Shown here piece after piece: positions 31,604-41,889 of a stretch of DNA of 64,000 nucleotides. A program made the position numbers and the translations under genes. The notes under the pieces were generated by a model that worked only from the letters and a program-made list of their open reading frames with translations, had not been told where the DNA came from and searched no databases. How positions within the stretch are numbered: the stretch's first letter is position 1; each line of letters starts with the position of its first letter. Source of the DNA: Vespertiliibacter pulmonis (lineage in GTDB: Bacteria; Pseudomonadota; Gammaproteobacteria; Enterobacterales; Pasteurellaceae). The stretch spans positions 310,001 to 374,000 of the forward strand of contig NZ_CP016615.1 in assembly GCF_013377275.1 (NCBI RefSeq), in the 5' to 3' direction.

Positions 31604-32662
31604 TTATAACAACGGTGACCGATTTTTATTCAATAATTTTGCGACTAAATTTTCCAAACGACCTTCAATTTGATCACCTAATCGTTGTCCTAATTTCTTC
31701 TTGTAAGAATATTTAATCTCAATTACTTCTTTTTCTTTTATCGCATTTAAAATTAAATCATCACTTGTTGAAATTGCATCAACTAATTGTAAACTAACCG
31801 CTTGTTGTCCAAACCAATGCTCGCCTGTTGCCACTTTTTCAATATCTAACTGTGGACGATGCTCCGCAACAAATTGTTTAAATAAAAGATGAGTTTCATC
31901 GAGTTCTTGTTGAAATTTCTGCTTGCCCTTCTCAGTATTTTCACCCACTAATGTCACTGTACGTTTATATTCTCCAGCCGTCATTACATCAACATCAATA
32001 TCGTGTTTTTTAAGTAAACGGTGAATATTAGGTATTTGAGCAACAACCCCCACAGAACCAATTATTGCAAAGGGTGCAGAAAAAATTTTATTCGCAATGC
32101 AAGCCATCATATAACCACCACTTGCTGCAACTTTATCTACGGCAACCGTTAATGGGATTTTCTGCTCTTTTAATCGCTGTAATTGAGAGGCTGCCAAGCC
32201 ATACCCATGAACAACACCACCCGGACTTTCTAATTTTAATAAAACTTCATCTTTTTCAGGATTTGCGAGGCTAATCACTGCATCAATCTCTTTTCTTAAT
32301 GAATTAACTTGGCTTGCTTGTACATCGCCGTGAAAATTTAGCACAAAAACCCGAGATTTTTTCTTCTCTTCTGAATGCTCTTCCCCTGACTTCAATCGTT
32401 TTTTCTCGGCTTTTACCTTCTCTTTATCCGCTTTTTTCTGCATTTTTTCTTGCTGTTTTTGCTCTGCTTCACTCAAGAAAAAACTCGCTAAATCTTTTGT
32501 TTGATCTGCATATTTTTCAGTTAAATTTGTCAGCATAATCGTGCCATTTCCAGCCTGTTTACGATTTGCCAAAATTAACATTATCACAACAGCAACAACA
32601 CCAAATACTGTTAATAATTCTAATAAAAACATACCGTAATTCAGTAATACCTCTTTCCACAT
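31604..32662 (-). CDS. sohB: Inner-membrane serine protease SohB (S49 family)
   Basis: A 352-residue periplasmic-facing protease anchored by an N-terminal helix at about residues 8-28. A charged Lys/Glu-rich linker follows (about 65-100), and then the S49 domain with the nucleophile in AVDKVAASGGYMMACIA and conserved IIGSVGVVAQ. The lysine of the dyad is in the EYKRTVT region. It is related to SppA and was found as a multicopy suppressor of htrA loss in E. coli. It follows glpE on the same strand with 86 bases between. Confidence 0.9.
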   Translation of the reverse strand: MWKEVLLNYGMFLLELLTVFGVVAVVIMLILANRKQAGNGTIMLTNLTEKYADQTKDLASFFLSEAEQKQQEKMQKKADKEKVKAEKKRLKSGEEHSEEKKKSRVFVLNFHGDVQASQVNSLRKEIDAVISLANPEKDEVLLKLESPGGVVHGYGLAASQLQRLKEQKIPLTVAVDKVAASGGYMMACIANKIFSAPFAIIGSVGVVAQIPNIHRLLKKHDIDVDVMTAGEYKRTVTLVGENTEKGKQKFQQELDETHLLFKQFVAEHRPQLDIEKVATGEHWFGQQAVSLQLVDAISTSDDLILNAIKEKEVIEIKYSYKKKLGQRLGDQIEGRLENLVAKLLNKNRSPLL

Positions 32663-32748
32663 AACCTTTTTATTATCCTTCCGTTATTACTTATAAATTT
32701 ACACAAATACAAGCGGTGAGTTTACAATTTATTTTATTTTCACAAACA

Positions 32749-33075
32749 CTAATATCCCATTTCCACGGGTAATTCTGCTCTAACCCAGCCATCAAAGCCT
32801 CCTTTTAGGCTATATACTTTTTCAAAGCCTTGCTCTATTAAATACTGAGCGGTATTACGGCTACTTACACCATGATAACAAATCACAATAATTGGCTGAT
32901 CAAAATCATATTCATCGATAAATTCACCATAACTATGATTTGTTAAATGAAAAGCCCCTTGTGGGCGACTATGACTAAAACGAATATTATCTCGTATATC
33001 AACTAACACAGCATCTTCATTTTGCATCATTTCCCACGCTTGCTGTGGTGTGATTTCAATATATTGTTCTTCCAT
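32749..33075 (-). CDS. glpE: Thiosulfate sulfurtransferase GlpE
   Basis: A 108-residue single-domain rhodanese with the active-site cysteine in [17 protein letters not shown] near residue 65. The length equals E. coli GlpE. It transfers sulfane sulfur from thiosulfate to cyanide or a thiol acceptor in the cytoplasm. Here it stands before sohB and away from other glp genes, although glpR is in the same window. Confidence 0.9.
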   Translation of the reverse strand: MEEQYIEITPQQAWEMMQNEDAVLVDIRDNIRFSHSRPQGAFHLTNHSYGEFIDEYDFDQPIIVICYHGVSSRNTAQYLIEQGFEKVYSLKGGFDGWVRAELPVEMGY

Positions 33076-33158
33076 TTTGAATTCCCATTAACCAAATTAA
33101 AGTGAAGAAATATAGCACCAAATTAGAAATTGTACAGAGCAATTGAAAATAAATTTCA

Positions 33159-33186
33159 TTGCGGTTTTGCCATAAACACATATAAT
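33159..33186 (+). promoter_or_regulatory. Candidate exbB-exbD-tonB promoter
   Basis: TTGCGG (33159-33164), a 16-base spacer and a perfect TATAAT (33181-33186). A weak Fur-box-like match overlaps the -10 (about 10 of 19 positions), so iron control is possible but not shown. Confidence 0.45.
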
Positions 33187-33224
33187 AACTATTCTCAAAT
33201 TTATTCTATTTACAGGTTTAATTT

Positions 33225-33674
33225 ATGGAACAAATTTTCCAATTTTTACAACAATATACTGACTATATTATTTTGGGATTACTGGCATTAATGAGCATTA
33301 TTTTAGTAGCTAAAATAATTGAACGAGTACTTTTCTATAAAACAGTTGATATTGAGCACTATACAACTATACACGAGTTAGAAATTGACTTAACTCGTAA
33401 TCTCACAACCATTTCTACCATTGGCTCAAATGCGCCTTATATCGGCTTGTTAGGTACAGTAATTGGCATTTTACTTACCTTCTATCAATTAGGGCAATCT
33501 AACGCCGATATTGATGCCGCATCAATTATGGTCCATCTCTCTCTTGCCCTCAAAGCTACCGCAGTTGGTATTTTAGTAGCAATACCCGCAATGATGTTCT
33601 ATAACGGCTTTGGACGTAAAGTTGAAGAAAATAAACTTAAATGGCAAGCGCTTGCAGCAAAAAAACAGGCGTAA
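33225..33674 (+). CDS. exbB: TonB-system energiser ExbB
   Basis: A 149-residue MotA/TolQ/ExbB proton-channel protein, the short form seen in Haemophilus (E. coli has 244). Helix 1 is near residues 14-34; the conserved [20 protein letters not shown] block begins near residue 65 and the final helix is [20 protein letters not shown]. With ExbD it forms the proton-driven motor that energises TonB for uptake of iron compounds and other ligands. It is the first gene of exbB-exbD-tonB. Confidence 0.92.
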   Translation: MEQIFQFLQQYTDYIILGLLALMSIILVAKIIERVLFYKTVDIEHYTTIHELEIDLTRNLTTISTIGSNAPYIGLLGTVIGILLTFYQLGQSNADIDAASIMVHLSLALKATAVGILVAIPAMMFYNGFGRKVEENKLKWQALAAKKQA

Positions 33675-33716
33675 CAAGCGGTTACTTCCTCCTATTATTT
33701 TACAAATGAGTAAAAA

Positions 33717-34103
33717 ATGAAAAAATTTGATGAAATCAATATTATTCCTTTTATTGATATTATGTTGGTCTTGTTAGCAATTGTTTTAGTCACAGCATCC
33801 TTTATCTCTCAAGGAAAAATTCAAGTCAATGTGCCCAAGGCATCAACAACACAAAAAATTAAAGCCGATGAATTGGCAAAATTACTGACGATTACTGATA
33901 AAAACGAGTTTTTTTATAATGATCAGCCTATTGATATTCTGCAGCTGAAAAACGAAATTGCAGGATGGGATAAATCTCAAAAAGTTACACTGAAAGTTGA
34001 TGGTGCAGTCGCTTTTGAAAAATTTGTAGAATTAACCGATATTTTATCTGCTAACGAAATCAAAAATGTAGCGATAGTTACCAAAAAAGAGCATTCAAAA
34101 TAG
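33717..34103 (+). CDS. exbD: TonB-system energiser ExbD
   Basis: A 128-residue single-helix protein. The conserved [20 protein letters not shown] holds the proton-carrying aspartate in the membrane helix; the C-terminal domain is periplasmic. Works with ExbB. It lies 42 bases after exbB, with an uptake core (ACAAGCGGTT) in the gap, and eight bases before tonB. Confidence 0.93.
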   Translation: MKKFDEINIIPFIDIMLVLLAIVLVTASFISQGKIQVNVPKASTTQKIKADELAKLLTITDKNEFFYNDQPIDILQLKNEIAGWDKSQKVTLKVDGAVAFEKFVELTDILSANEIKNVAIVTKKEHSK

Positions 34104-34111
34104 GGTACACA

Positions 34112-34900
34112 ATGATTAAACACTATCCTTTAATTGGTACAATTATTTCTTTACTCTTTCATTCAGCACTATTCTCTGGTGTTTGGTGGACGATTAATCA
34201 TTCACAGCCTAAAAATATAAATGAAGAATTAACAACCATTTCAATGGAAATGATGACAGCTGTTTTAGAACAATCCGAAGTAGTTGAACCAATACCCGTA
34301 AAAGAAGAACAATTTGAAGAACAAGAAAAAGAACCTGATCCAATCGTAAAACCAGTTAAAAAACCAAAGATAAAACCTATTGAAAAACCTAAGCCTATCG
34401 AAAAGCTGAAGCCAAAGCCTATTGAAAAAATTAAACCAAAGCCGATAGAAAAACCCAAAACACAGGCTAAAAAAGAGAATTCTCTACCTAATCCTTTAAC
34501 AAAGCCAACTGAAATTAAAGCATCAGTTGTGGCTAAACATACATTAAATCCAGCTCCTGTAGAAAAAGCACAAACAACTGCGACTTTACCAACAACACAA
34601 CGAAATAATAATGATGAAATTAAAGCAGCCTATACTGCCAAGCTACACCGAATTCTCTATAAACGGATCAACGATGCATATCCGAAAAATAGAAATAGAG
34701 GGATAACTGGCACTGTAATGTTCAAAATATCACTCAGCCCAACAGGGCAAATAACCAATATTGTATTAGTAAAACCATCTGGAAATAGCCGCTTAGATAA
34801 TGCTTCAACAAAAGCTGCACAACAAACAACACAGGTTGACCCGCCACCAAAAGACTTCCCGAGTAATTTTACTGTACCAATCAACTTTGGTTATAAATGA
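34112..34900 (+). CDS. tonB: Energy-transducing protein TonB
   Basis: A 262-residue protein spanning the periplasm. It has an N-terminal signal anchor (about 6-29, including the S/H-containing face used by ExbBD), then a Glu-rich and Lys-Pro-rich linker with a repeated KPKPIEK unit (about 85-120), and the C-terminal TonB domain with GITGTVMFKISLSPTGQITN and the final VDPPPKDFP region. It hands energy to outer-membrane transporters. The gene order exbB-exbD-tonB is that of Haemophilus and the TonB2-type locus of Actinobacillus. No receptor gene is adjacent. Confidence 0.92.
   Translation: MIKHYPLIGTIISLLFHSALFSGVWWTINHSQPKNINEELTTISMEMMTAVLEQSEVVEPIPVKEEQFEEQEKEPDPIVKPVKKPKIKPIEKPKPIEKLKPKPIEKIKPKPIEKPKTQAKKENSLPNPLTKPTEIKASVVAKHTLNPAPVEKAQTTATLPTTQRNNNDEIKAAYTAKLHRILYKRINDAYPKNRNRGITGTVMFKISLSPTGQITNIVLVKPSGNSRLDNASTKAAQQTTQVDPPPKDFPSNFTVPINFGYK
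34390..34455 (+). repeat. Tandem KPKPIEK-coding repeats in tonB
   Basis: Three imperfect copies of a 21 to 24-base unit encode lysine/proline/glutamate repeats in the TonB linker. The units are degenerate at the DNA level, so slippage should be limited and in-frame. Confidence 0.7.
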
Positions 34901-35416
34901 GAAATTCACCTAAAACTCGGTATTACGTTCAGCTATCTTGTAACATAGTATTACGATGAATGACCTTGTAACACTTAGACAAAATAGATTAACAGTATTA
35001 CATTAAAAATCAGTTTATTTAATTAAATTTTAATGTAATGTAAACTGCAAGGTATGAGATATTTTCTACACAAAAGGATATCTTAAAGCTAGGTATTGCT
35101 AATTCAAATTTAGTAAGCCTATATACAAAGCTTGGAAAAAGCTATACGGTTATTTCTCAAATGCAAGAGAATCCCATATCTTTTTGATAAATCATCTCTT
35201 ACCTACCTTACTCAAAACAGCCAACTGGCTACAATATTTTTTCTATTATTTGAATCCCCAAATTGATAAAAATACTCAATAGGAACAAAATTTTATAACA
35301 ACACAATCCAACGAAAAATGAATAGTCTGGATATTACTAAGTTCAAGGGCTGAATTATCCGATGTATAGTTACTAATAGATTTTACAGAAAAAAATACAA
35401 ACTGACCGCTTGTACA
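34901..35416. other. 516-bp region without an identifiable gene
   Basis: An AT-rich gap between tonB and trmL. It holds an inverted repeat at 34997-35039 and an open stretch of 59 codons at 35103-35282 (stop to stop, + strand, containing PIYKAWKKLYGYFSNARE) with no plausible start. The open stretch has ordinary amino-acid composition and may be the tail of a decayed gene; I do not recognise it. Nothing else convincing is present. Confidence 0.5.
34997..35039. repeat. AT-rich 12-bp inverted repeat after tonB
   Basis: ATTACATTAAAA (34997-35008) and TTTTAATGTAAT (35028-35039) are perfect inverted copies with a 19-base loop. It may be a weak terminator of exbBD-tonB or the edge of a lost element. 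Confidence 0.55.
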
Positions 35417-35896
35417 CTAAATTGGCTGTCGAGAAACGGCATTTTGATAGCCAAATTGTCGCCACGCTTCATACACCACCACCGCCACAGAATTAGATAA
35501 ATTCATACTACGGCTATTTGCACACATTGGAATACGAATTTTCTGCGACATTGGCAAGCTATCTAAAATTGCCATTGGAATGCCTCGGCTTTCAGGCCCA
35601 AACATCAAAAAATCACCTAACTGATAACGTACATCACTATGATTGGGCTCACCTTTTGTGGTTAGAGCAAAAAGCCTTTTTGGCTTCGCTTCAACAAGAA
35701 AGGTTTCAAAATCTTTATATTTTTTAATATCAACAAACTCGTGATAATCTAAGCCTGAACGGCGTAATTTTTTATCGTCCCAAGTAAAGCCTAAAGGTTC
35801 AATCATATGTAAACGAAATCCACAATTTGCACATAAGCGAATAATATTGCCACTATTTTGCGGAATTTCGGGTTCAAATAACACAATATCTAACAT
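35417..35896 (-). CDS. trmL: tRNA (cytidine/uridine-34-2'-O)-methyltransferase
   Basis: A 159-residue SPOUT-class enzyme that 2'-O-methylates the wobble base of leucine tRNAs. It begins [20 protein letters not shown], has [11 protein letters not shown] near residue 100 and ends with the knot motif [21 protein letters not shown] use the ATG at 35896: it has AAAGAG upstream and family length (about 160). A 26-residue extension reaching into rlmL is not credible. It follows rlmL by 16 bases. Confidence 0.93.
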   Translation of the reverse strand: MLDIVLFEPEIPQNSGNIIRLCANCGFRLHMIEPLGFTWDDKKLRRSGLDYHEFVDIKKYKDFETFLVEAKPKRLFALTTKGEPNHSDVRYQLGDFLMFGPESRGIPMAILDSLPMSQKIRIPMCANSRSMNLSNSVAVVVYEAWRQFGYQNAVSRQPI

Positions 35897-35912
35897 TTTT
35901 TTACTCTTTAAA

Positions 35913-38060
35913 TTACTGTTTATCTGGCATTGGTTTAACAATCCAGCAATTATGAATTTGCGGATTTCGTTCAAAATCTAACGGTAATGTTTTATGAGAA
36001 ATATTTTCAGCCTGTAAGCCAAGTTCTGCTAAACCTTCAATATCCATTTTAAATCCCCGTTTATTATTTGAGAAAATAATTGTACCGTTTTGCGTTAAAA
36101 CTCTTTTAAGCTGGCGCATCAATTCAAGGTGATCCCGTTGAACGTCCCAAGTATTTTCCATTCGCTTTGAGTTGGAAAACGTAGGTGGATCAACAAAAAT
36201 CAGTTCAAATCGTTCACGACAATTTGCAAGCCATTGCAAGCAATCTTCTTGGATCAAGCGGTTATTTCTGCTATTTAATTCATTAAGCTCTAAATTTTGT
36301 TCCGCCCAATTTAGATAAGTATTAGACATATCAACAGTTGTAGTCGATTTCGCTCCATTTAAACCTGCGTGAACAGTTGCTGAGCCTGTATAAGCAAATA
36401 AATTTAAAAAGGTTTTGCCTTTTGCCATTTCACCAACCATTTTTCGAGTTAAACGATGGTCAAGAAATAATCCTGTATCAAGGTAATCAGTTAAATTCAC
36501 CCATAATTTTGCGCCATATTCATTCACAAAAAAATAATCGCCTTTATTGGCTAATTTTTCATACTGATTTGTCCCTTTCTGTTTTTGGCGAACCTTGAGA
36601 ACCAATTTATTAGTTTCAATACCTGTTACATAAAGTGTTGCAGATACTGCATCAAGCAAACGCTGACGAGCTTTTTGCTCATCAATATTTTTAGGCGCGG
36701 CATACTCTTGTACCACTATGTGATCACCATAGCGATCTACTGCTACATTATATTCGGGCAGATCGGCATCATATAAACGATAAGCATCAATCCCTTGCTG
36801 TTTTGCCCATTTTTCAACCTTTTTAATATTTTTTGCTAGCCGATTAGCAAAATCAGGCGCTACGTTTGCCTTACTTTCAATCGACAATTCTGCGGATTGC
36901 TCCGCACTTCGCTCACTGATCTGATAATTTTTCTGTACGCAATCCAAAGGTCCATTTTTAGCTTTAAATTGACGGAAAGAACGTAAACGTAAACAATTCA
37001 GTAATTCAGGTTCAGCGCTGAATACCGACACATTCCAACCCGAGAATTGCTGTTTTAATCGCTGACCAAAAACAGTATATAGCGCAATCAATGCAGGCGT
37101 TGTGCCAAGCCTTTCTCCATAAGGGGGGTTACAAATAATGGTACCAACTTGTTCAATTACAGGATTTTTTAATGCAGAAATATCCCCTTGTTTAAATTGA
37201 ATAAACTGAGCAACCCCTGCATTTTCGGCATTTTTTTTCGCTTTGTCTAACACTCGATGGTCTAAATCAAAACCAAAGAAAGTTACAAGCGGTGAGTTTT
37301 CGCCCGTTTTTTGCAAGGCTTTCGCTTCTTCAACAACCTGTTGCCAAACGGCTGGCTGATGTCCCTTCCAGAAATCAAAGCCCCACTTTTGACGAGTAAG
37401 TTGCGGTGCGATATTGGCTTGCATCTGCGCTGCTTCAATCAGCAATGTCCCTGAACCACACATTGGATCAACCAATGGTGTATTTTTATGCCAGCCTGAA
37501 CGAAGCACAATTGCTGCGGCAAGTGTTTCTCTTAAAGGTGCTTTACCTGTTTCTTCACGATAGCCTCTGATATGTAAGGCTTCACCGCTTAAATCAAGAG
37601 AAACAATTAAGTTCTCACGGTCTAAATAAACGTGAATACGCACATCAGGGTTTAATTTATCAACCGTTGGTCGAGCAAAACCTTTACGCTCAAAATAGTC
37701 CACAATGCCGTCTTTTACCCGCATTGCACCAAATTGAGTATGTCTAATTTCTCGGTTTGTACCATTAAAATCAATAAAAAACGTCTCCCTCACATCAAAT
37801 AAATCGAGCCAGTTATACCCAACAATAGACGCATAAAGATCCATATCACTGAAAATTTTAGTAGAAATGAGAGGAAGTAAAATTCGAGATGCCAAACGGC
37901 TATGTAATAACGCTTGATACACGCCCTTTTGAGTCGTGGTGAAATGCACTCCGCCTTGTGCAATTTTACAATCTGCCTGGCAGATCTGTTCTAATTCTGT
38001 TTTTAATAGCTCTTCAAAACCTCGAGCCGTTGTTGCAAAATAAGTTGTTTGGGTTGTCAT
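35913..38060 (-). CDS. rlmL: 23S rRNA methyltransferase RlmKL (m2G2445 / m7G2069)
   Basis: A 715-residue two-enzyme fusion. The N-terminal half has a THUMP domain and the RlmL methyltransferase with [20 protein letters not shown] near residue 195 and catalytic [11 protein letters not shown] near 310. The C-terminal RlmK half has [20 protein letters not shown] near 545 and [13 protein letters not shown] near 625. It methylates G2445 and G2069 in 23S rRNA. It is transcribed with trmL downstream, giving a small RNA-modification unit. Confidence 0.95.
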   Translation of the reverse strand: MTTQTTYFATTARGFEELLKTELEQICQADCKIAQGGVHFTTTQKGVYQALLHSRLASRILLPLISTKIFSDMDLYASIVGYNWLDLFDVRETFFIDFNGTNREIRHTQFGAMRVKDGIVDYFERKGFARPTVDKLNPDVRIHVYLDRENLIVSLDLSGEALHIRGYREETGKAPLRETLAAAIVLRSGWHKNTPLVDPMCGSGTLLIEAAQMQANIAPQLTRQKWGFDFWKGHQPAVWQQVVEEAKALQKTGENSPLVTFFGFDLDHRVLDKAKKNAENAGVAQFIQFKQGDISALKNPVIEQVGTIICNPPYGERLGTTPALIALYTVFGQRLKQQFSGWNVSVFSAEPELLNCLRLRSFRQFKAKNGPLDCVQKNYQISERSAEQSAELSIESKANVAPDFANRLAKNIKKVEKWAKQQGIDAYRLYDADLPEYNVAVDRYGDHIVVQEYAAPKNIDEQKARQRLLDAVSATLYVTGIETNKLVLKVRQKQKGTNQYEKLANKGDYFFVNEYGAKLWVNLTDYLDTGLFLDHRLTRKMVGEMAKGKTFLNLFAYTGSATVHAGLNGAKSTTTVDMSNTYLNWAEQNLELNELNSRNNRLIQEDCLQWLANCRERFELIFVDPPTFSNSKRMENTWDVQRDHLELMRQLKRVLTQNGTIIFSNNKRGFKMDIEGLAELGLQAENISHKTLPLDFERNPQIHNCWIVKPMPDKQ

Positions 38061-38193
38061 TCATTTATTTTAAGTTGAAAATTTGCTGAATTATAACGGA
38101 AAGTCAGTACAAGCGGTAAGTTTTGTTGATATTTTATACTTATTCAGCTACCCTTTAGCGTATTTTCAATCATATAAATTAAGAAAGGAAAAT

Positions 38194-38576
38194 ATGCATC
38201 AAATGATTGCACCACAGATGTTTTACTATGGGTTTCCTGTCATCTTGCTAACAACCTGCGATAAATACGGAAAAACAAACATTTCTCCCATTTCATCTAT
38301 TTAGCCGAGGTAACTTTACTGAACAACCTTCTAGCCTTATTCAGCCTTCTCGTATTTTAGAATGCCCCTTACAGGCGGAAATGGGGTTAGAAAAAATTAA
38401 CGAACGGGCAGGCTATGCCGATTATTGAACTAAAAATTGTACAGGTTCACGCACAAGCTGAACTACTTCTCACAGAAAACAAAATTGATCCACAAAAATA
38501 GAAACCGCTTATTTATAATTTCCGCCATTATCAAGGACTAACGGAAATACTAGGTAAAAACTTTCGCTGTGAATAA
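38194..38576 (+). pseudogene. Decayed flavin-reductase-family gene
   Basis: An ATG at 38194 preceded by AAGAAAGGAA opens MHQMIAPQMFYYGFPVILL and then TTCDKYGKTNISPISSI, the usual start of a DUF447/flavin-reductase-like FMN-binding protein, before a stop at 38302. Further pieces of the same family follow in other frames: PSRILECPLQAEMGLEKI, then VHAQAELLLTENKIDPQK, an in-frame TAG, and PLIYNFRHYQGLTEILGKNF at the C-terminus. At least two frameshifts, one nonsense codon and a large internal deletion are present, as the intact family has about 190 residues. An uptake core and an RBS precede it, so it was once a normal gene. Confidence 0.8.
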
Positions 38577-38605
38577 TGCAAAATAATTTAAGATCTTACC
38601 GCTTG

Positions 38606-40441
38606 TTAGCTGTTTTGTAGCGTGTCAAAGATGACTTCAGCGAGCGCTTTTGAAATCCCTGGTACAGACTGAATTTCTTCAAGGCTTGCTGATTTAACCC
38701 CCTGCATTCCTCCTAGATACTTGAGCAATGCTTGACGGCGTTTTGCCCCAACTCCTGCAATAGATTCCAGGCCACTTTCTGTAAATGCCTTTTGCCGTTT
38801 TTTACGGTGTCCACTAATAGCGTGGTTGTGAGACTCATCTCGAATATGCTGAATTAAATGTAACGCTAAACTATCTGGCGGTAGATGTAGTTCTTTTCCT
38901 GTTCGGCTAATAATGATGGTTTCCAAACCCGCTTTACGTTCAACCCCTTTTGCTACTCCAATTAACAGTGGTTTAGTTTTATCCCACGTTACATTCAGAT
39001 TTTCAAAGGTTTCTATCGCTCTATTTAATTGCCCTTTTCCACCGTCAATGAAAATAATATCAGGGATTTTTTCTTCTGTAAGTGGTTTATCATATCGTTT
39101 TAACAACGCTTGTTCCATTGCAGCATAATCATCTCCCCCTGTAATTCCTTCTATATTAAAACGGCGGTAATCTGATTTTAATGGCCCATTTTGGTCAAAG
39201 ACAACGCAAGAGGCAACGGTCTGCTCGCCCATTGTATGGCTAATATCAAAACATTCCATTCGGTGAATTTCCGCTAAACCAAGTAATTCTTTTAAGGCTT
39301 GATAGCGGTGATGAATGCGAGAATCTTGCTGAAGCTGTAACGCTAATGCTGCTTGCGCATTCGTACGAGCCAACGCTAAATAACGTTCCTTCTCACCTCT
39401 AACTCTATCTTGAATAGTTACTTTATGTCCTGCCTGTTCACTCAAGATATCTTCTAAGGATTTCTGCTCACTAACAGGGCAATCAATTACAATTTGATTC
39501 GGGATTGTGCGATGTTGGTTCATCTGCAAATAAAATTGCCCGATAAATGTATCACTTAATTCTGCCAGTTCTGTATGGTTAGGTACTTTAGGAAAATAAC
39601 TGCGGTTTCCTAAAATTTTCCCCTGTCGGACAAACAAAATATGCACACAAGCCGTGCCGTGCTGATAAGCAATCGAAATAATATCAAGATCATCAAGGCG
39701 ATCATTAGAAACGAACTGCTTTTCCATTACGGCACGAACCTGCTGAATTTGATCCCGAAAACGAGCTGCCGTTTCAAAATCAAGATCATTCGCTGCCTTT
39801 TCCATTTTAGCAATCAAATGCTCAATGACTTGCTGATCTTTTCCTTGTAAAAAAAGACGGACAAATTGTACTTGTTGCCCATATTCTTCTTGAGATGTAT
39901 AACCCTCTACACAAGGGGCTAAACATCGCCCAATCTGATACTGTAAACAAGGACGAGAGCGGTTTTTATAGTAAGAATCCTCGCATTGACGAATAGGGAA
40001 CAATTTTTGCAGTAAATTTAATGTTTCTCGTACCGCTCCAGCATTTGGATAAGGCCCAAAATATTCACCTGCTAATTTTTTACTGCCACGAAAACTTGCC
40101 AAACGAGGATATGAATGTTTTGTTAATAAGATATAGGGATAAGATTTATCATCACGTAATAAAACATTATAACGAGGCTGATTTTCCTTAATATAATTAT
40201 GCTCAAGAAGTAATGCTTCTGTTTCTGAATGGGTAATCGTAATATCAATATGGGCAATTTGAGCGACCAATGCTTCTGTTTTACGGCTTGATAAATTAGA
40301 TCGAAAATAGCTAGACAACCGTTTTTTTAGATCCTTCGCTTTACCTACATAAATAATCGTTCCTTTATCATCATACATACGATAAACCCCCGATTGATGG
40401 GGGGCTTTAGCAAGAAACTGCTTGGAATCGAATTTAGACAT
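38606..40441 (-). CDS. uvrC: UvrABC excinuclease subunit C
   Basis: The 611-residue dual-incision nuclease of nucleotide excision repair. The N-terminal GIY-YIG domain is [20 protein letters not shown] near residue 18; the UvrB-binding UVR motif is [18 protein letters not shown] near 205; the C-terminal RNase H-like domain and two helix-hairpin-helix motifs ([16 protein letters not shown] and [13 protein letters not shown]) end the protein. It is followed by pgsA upstream on the same strand (gap 41 bases), a pair also seen in E. coli (uvrC-pgsA). Confidence 0.96.
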   Translation of the reverse strand: MSKFDSKQFLAKAPHQSGVYRMYDDKGTIIYVGKAKDLKKRLSSYFRSNLSSRKTEALVAQIAHIDITITHSETEALLLEHNYIKENQPRYNVLLRDDKSYPYILLTKHSYPRLASFRGSKKLAGEYFGPYPNAGAVRETLNLLQKLFPIRQCEDSYYKNRSRPCLQYQIGRCLAPCVEGYTSQEEYGQQVQFVRLFLQGKDQQVIEHLIAKMEKAANDLDFETAARFRDQIQQVRAVMEKQFVSNDRLDDLDIISIAYQHGTACVHILFVRQGKILGNRSYFPKVPNHTELAELSDTFIGQFYLQMNQHRTIPNQIVIDCPVSEQKSLEDILSEQAGHKVTIQDRVRGEKERYLALARTNAQAALALQLQQDSRIHHRYQALKELLGLAEIHRMECFDISHTMGEQTVASCVVFDQNGPLKSDYRRFNIEGITGGDDYAAMEQALLKRYDKPLTEEKIPDIIFIDGGKGQLNRAIETFENLNVTWDKTKPLLIGVAKGVERKAGLETIIISRTGKELHLPPDSLALHLIQHIRDESHNHAISGHRKKRQKAFTESGLESIAGVGAKRRQALLKYLGGMQGVKSASLEEIQSVPGISKALAEVIFDTLQNS

Positions 40442-40482
40442 TAGTAAATCTTAATTGTGATCTGACCGCTTATATACAGAAA

Positions 40483-41031
40483 TTAATGCTGTAATAAACT
40501 ACTTTTAGAGGCTTTGAGATACTGTAACATAGACCAAATCGTTAGTCCTGAAGCCATATACAAGAGGATAATTGCTAACACCTCCATTGTTTGACTTTGT
40601 CGCCATAGTAGCCCTCCAAGCGCTAACATTTGTGCCATTGTTTTCACTTTTCCCCAGATAGACACCGCAACATTTGCTCGCTCACCAATTTCAGACATCC
40701 ATTCACGCAGAGCGGAAATAATAATTTCACGAGCAATCATAATACCTGAAGGAATGCTTATCCACCACGTATGGTAATACTCAACCACCGACACCAATGC
40801 AATCGCCACTAAGACTTTATCTGCCACGGGATCTAAAAATGCGCCTAAACGAGTAGTCTGATTCCATTTACGAGCTAAATAACCATCAAATAGATCGGTA
40901 ATACTCGCAATAAAAAAAACAAATGTTGTGATTTCAGCCGAATAAGGGATAGGTAAATAAAATGCTAAAATAAAAAGCGGAATTAGTCCCACACGGAAAA
41001 TCGTTAAATAGGTTGGAATATTGAGTTTCAT
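40483..41031 (-). CDS. pgsA: CDP-diacylglycerol-glycerol-3-phosphate 3-phosphatidyltransferase
   Basis: A 182-residue inner-membrane enzyme making phosphatidylglycerol phosphate. The CDP-alcohol phosphatidyltransferase signature [19 protein letters not shown] with DPVADK is near residue 50, with all acidic residues in place. Several hydrophobic helices follow. It precedes uvrC in transcription. An uptake core lies in the 41-base gap between them. Confidence 0.94.
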   Translation of the reverse strand: MKLNIPTYLTIFRVGLIPLFILAFYLPIPYSAEITTFVFFIASITDLFDGYLARKWNQTTRLGAFLDPVADKVLVAIALVSVVEYYHTWWISIPSGIMIAREIIISALREWMSEIGERANVAVSIWGKVKTMAQMLALGGLLWRQSQTMEVLAIILLYMASGLTIWSMLQYLKASKSSLLQH

Positions 41032-41140
41032 TATTATGTTATCAGTTCTAACTAGGGATATACCATTCTAGTAAACATATGCCAAACTGCAAGATAAACA
41101 TACCATATTTTACAAAGTTGTTAGAATGGAATTGAGACAT

Positions 41141-41202
41141 AGTAATAATTTATTACTCAAGCGGTCAGTTTTGCAAAATTTTTGCTACTCTAACCGCTTG
41201 TA
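41141..41202. repeat. Palindrome plus inverted uptake-sequence pair before pgsA
   Basis: AGTAATAA-T-TTATTACT (41141-41157) abuts an uptake core (CAAGCGGTCAG, 41158-41168) with its TTTTGCAAAATTTTTGC extension, facing ACCGCTTG (41193-41200). The arrangement can form two hairpins between the lipoprotein gene end and pgsA and may terminate the lipoprotein transcript. Confidence 0.7.
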
Positions 41203-41237
41203 ACGAATAATTTCTAACTAAAACTACTCAAAATAGG

Positions 41238-41813
41238 CTATTTTTTGTGTTTGCTTTTTCCCTTACTTTTAGGAATAGCATTGGTAGCCTTGTCTAACTT
41301 ATGATCAGTTTCCGCCTGTTCTACACATAAATGTAGCATCTGTTCTGTGCCATTATTTAAATATTCATCATCACGCACTTTATGTTTTTGTAAATCAATC
41401 ATTGCATCATAAATGCCTTGTGTCATACTTGCTGGCTGGAAAATTTCCCAACATTTCGGGCTAAGCCGTGTTGCATTATGCTGTAATTCAGAAGCATAAA
41501 GTACACCACTGTAATAGGCGTAAACATTGTGATCTAACATTCGGTTTAACAGACTAGCTCTAATTTGTTCAATCGGTAAGGTTACTTTTTTGCTATACCA
41601 ATCGTCTGCTCCTCGCATAAATGATTCAATATCGTAACTTTCATTAACCCTATCTTGATAAGTTTGTGCCGTAGCACTATATGCAACCGCATAAGATTTT
41701 TGGTCAATTTCACTATTCGCTAGCCGTTTCCAAGTACTTGTGTTACTAGCACTACAGCCAGCTAACACTGCAACAATGACAGCTAAGCTCAAAGACTTTA
41801 CAATTGATTTCAT
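41238..41813 (-). CDS. Hypothetical lipoprotein
   Basis: A 191-residue protein with a signal peptide and lipobox VLAGC (acylated Cys20), so it is membrane-anchored and periplasmic-facing. I do not recognise the family. The mature part is largely helical and polar with two further cysteines (SPKCWEIF and LHLCVEQ) that could form a disulfide; it ends in a Lys/Ser-rich tail KSKGKSKHKK. It is transcribed divergently from thyA and terminated before pgsA. No functional link to neighbours is evident. Confidence 0.75.
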   Translation of the reverse strand: MKSIVKSLSLAVIVAVLAGCSASNTSTWKRLANSEIDQKSYAVAYSATAQTYQDRVNESYDIESFMRGADDWYSKKVTLPIEQIRASLLNRMLDHNVYAYYSGVLYASELQHNATRLSPKCWEIFQPASMTQGIYDAMIDLQKHKVRDDEYLNNGTEQMLHLCVEQAETDHKLDKATNAIPKSKGKSKHKK

Positions 41814-41889
41814 ATATACTTCCTTTATTCACGAAAATTTGGGTATTATTCTACCCAATCAAAAGTCAAATTACTAATGGAATAACATA

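Noticed and set aside
33181-33199. Fur box upstream of exbB
   Set aside because: About 10 of 19 positions match the consensus, too weak to call although iron regulation would be expected.
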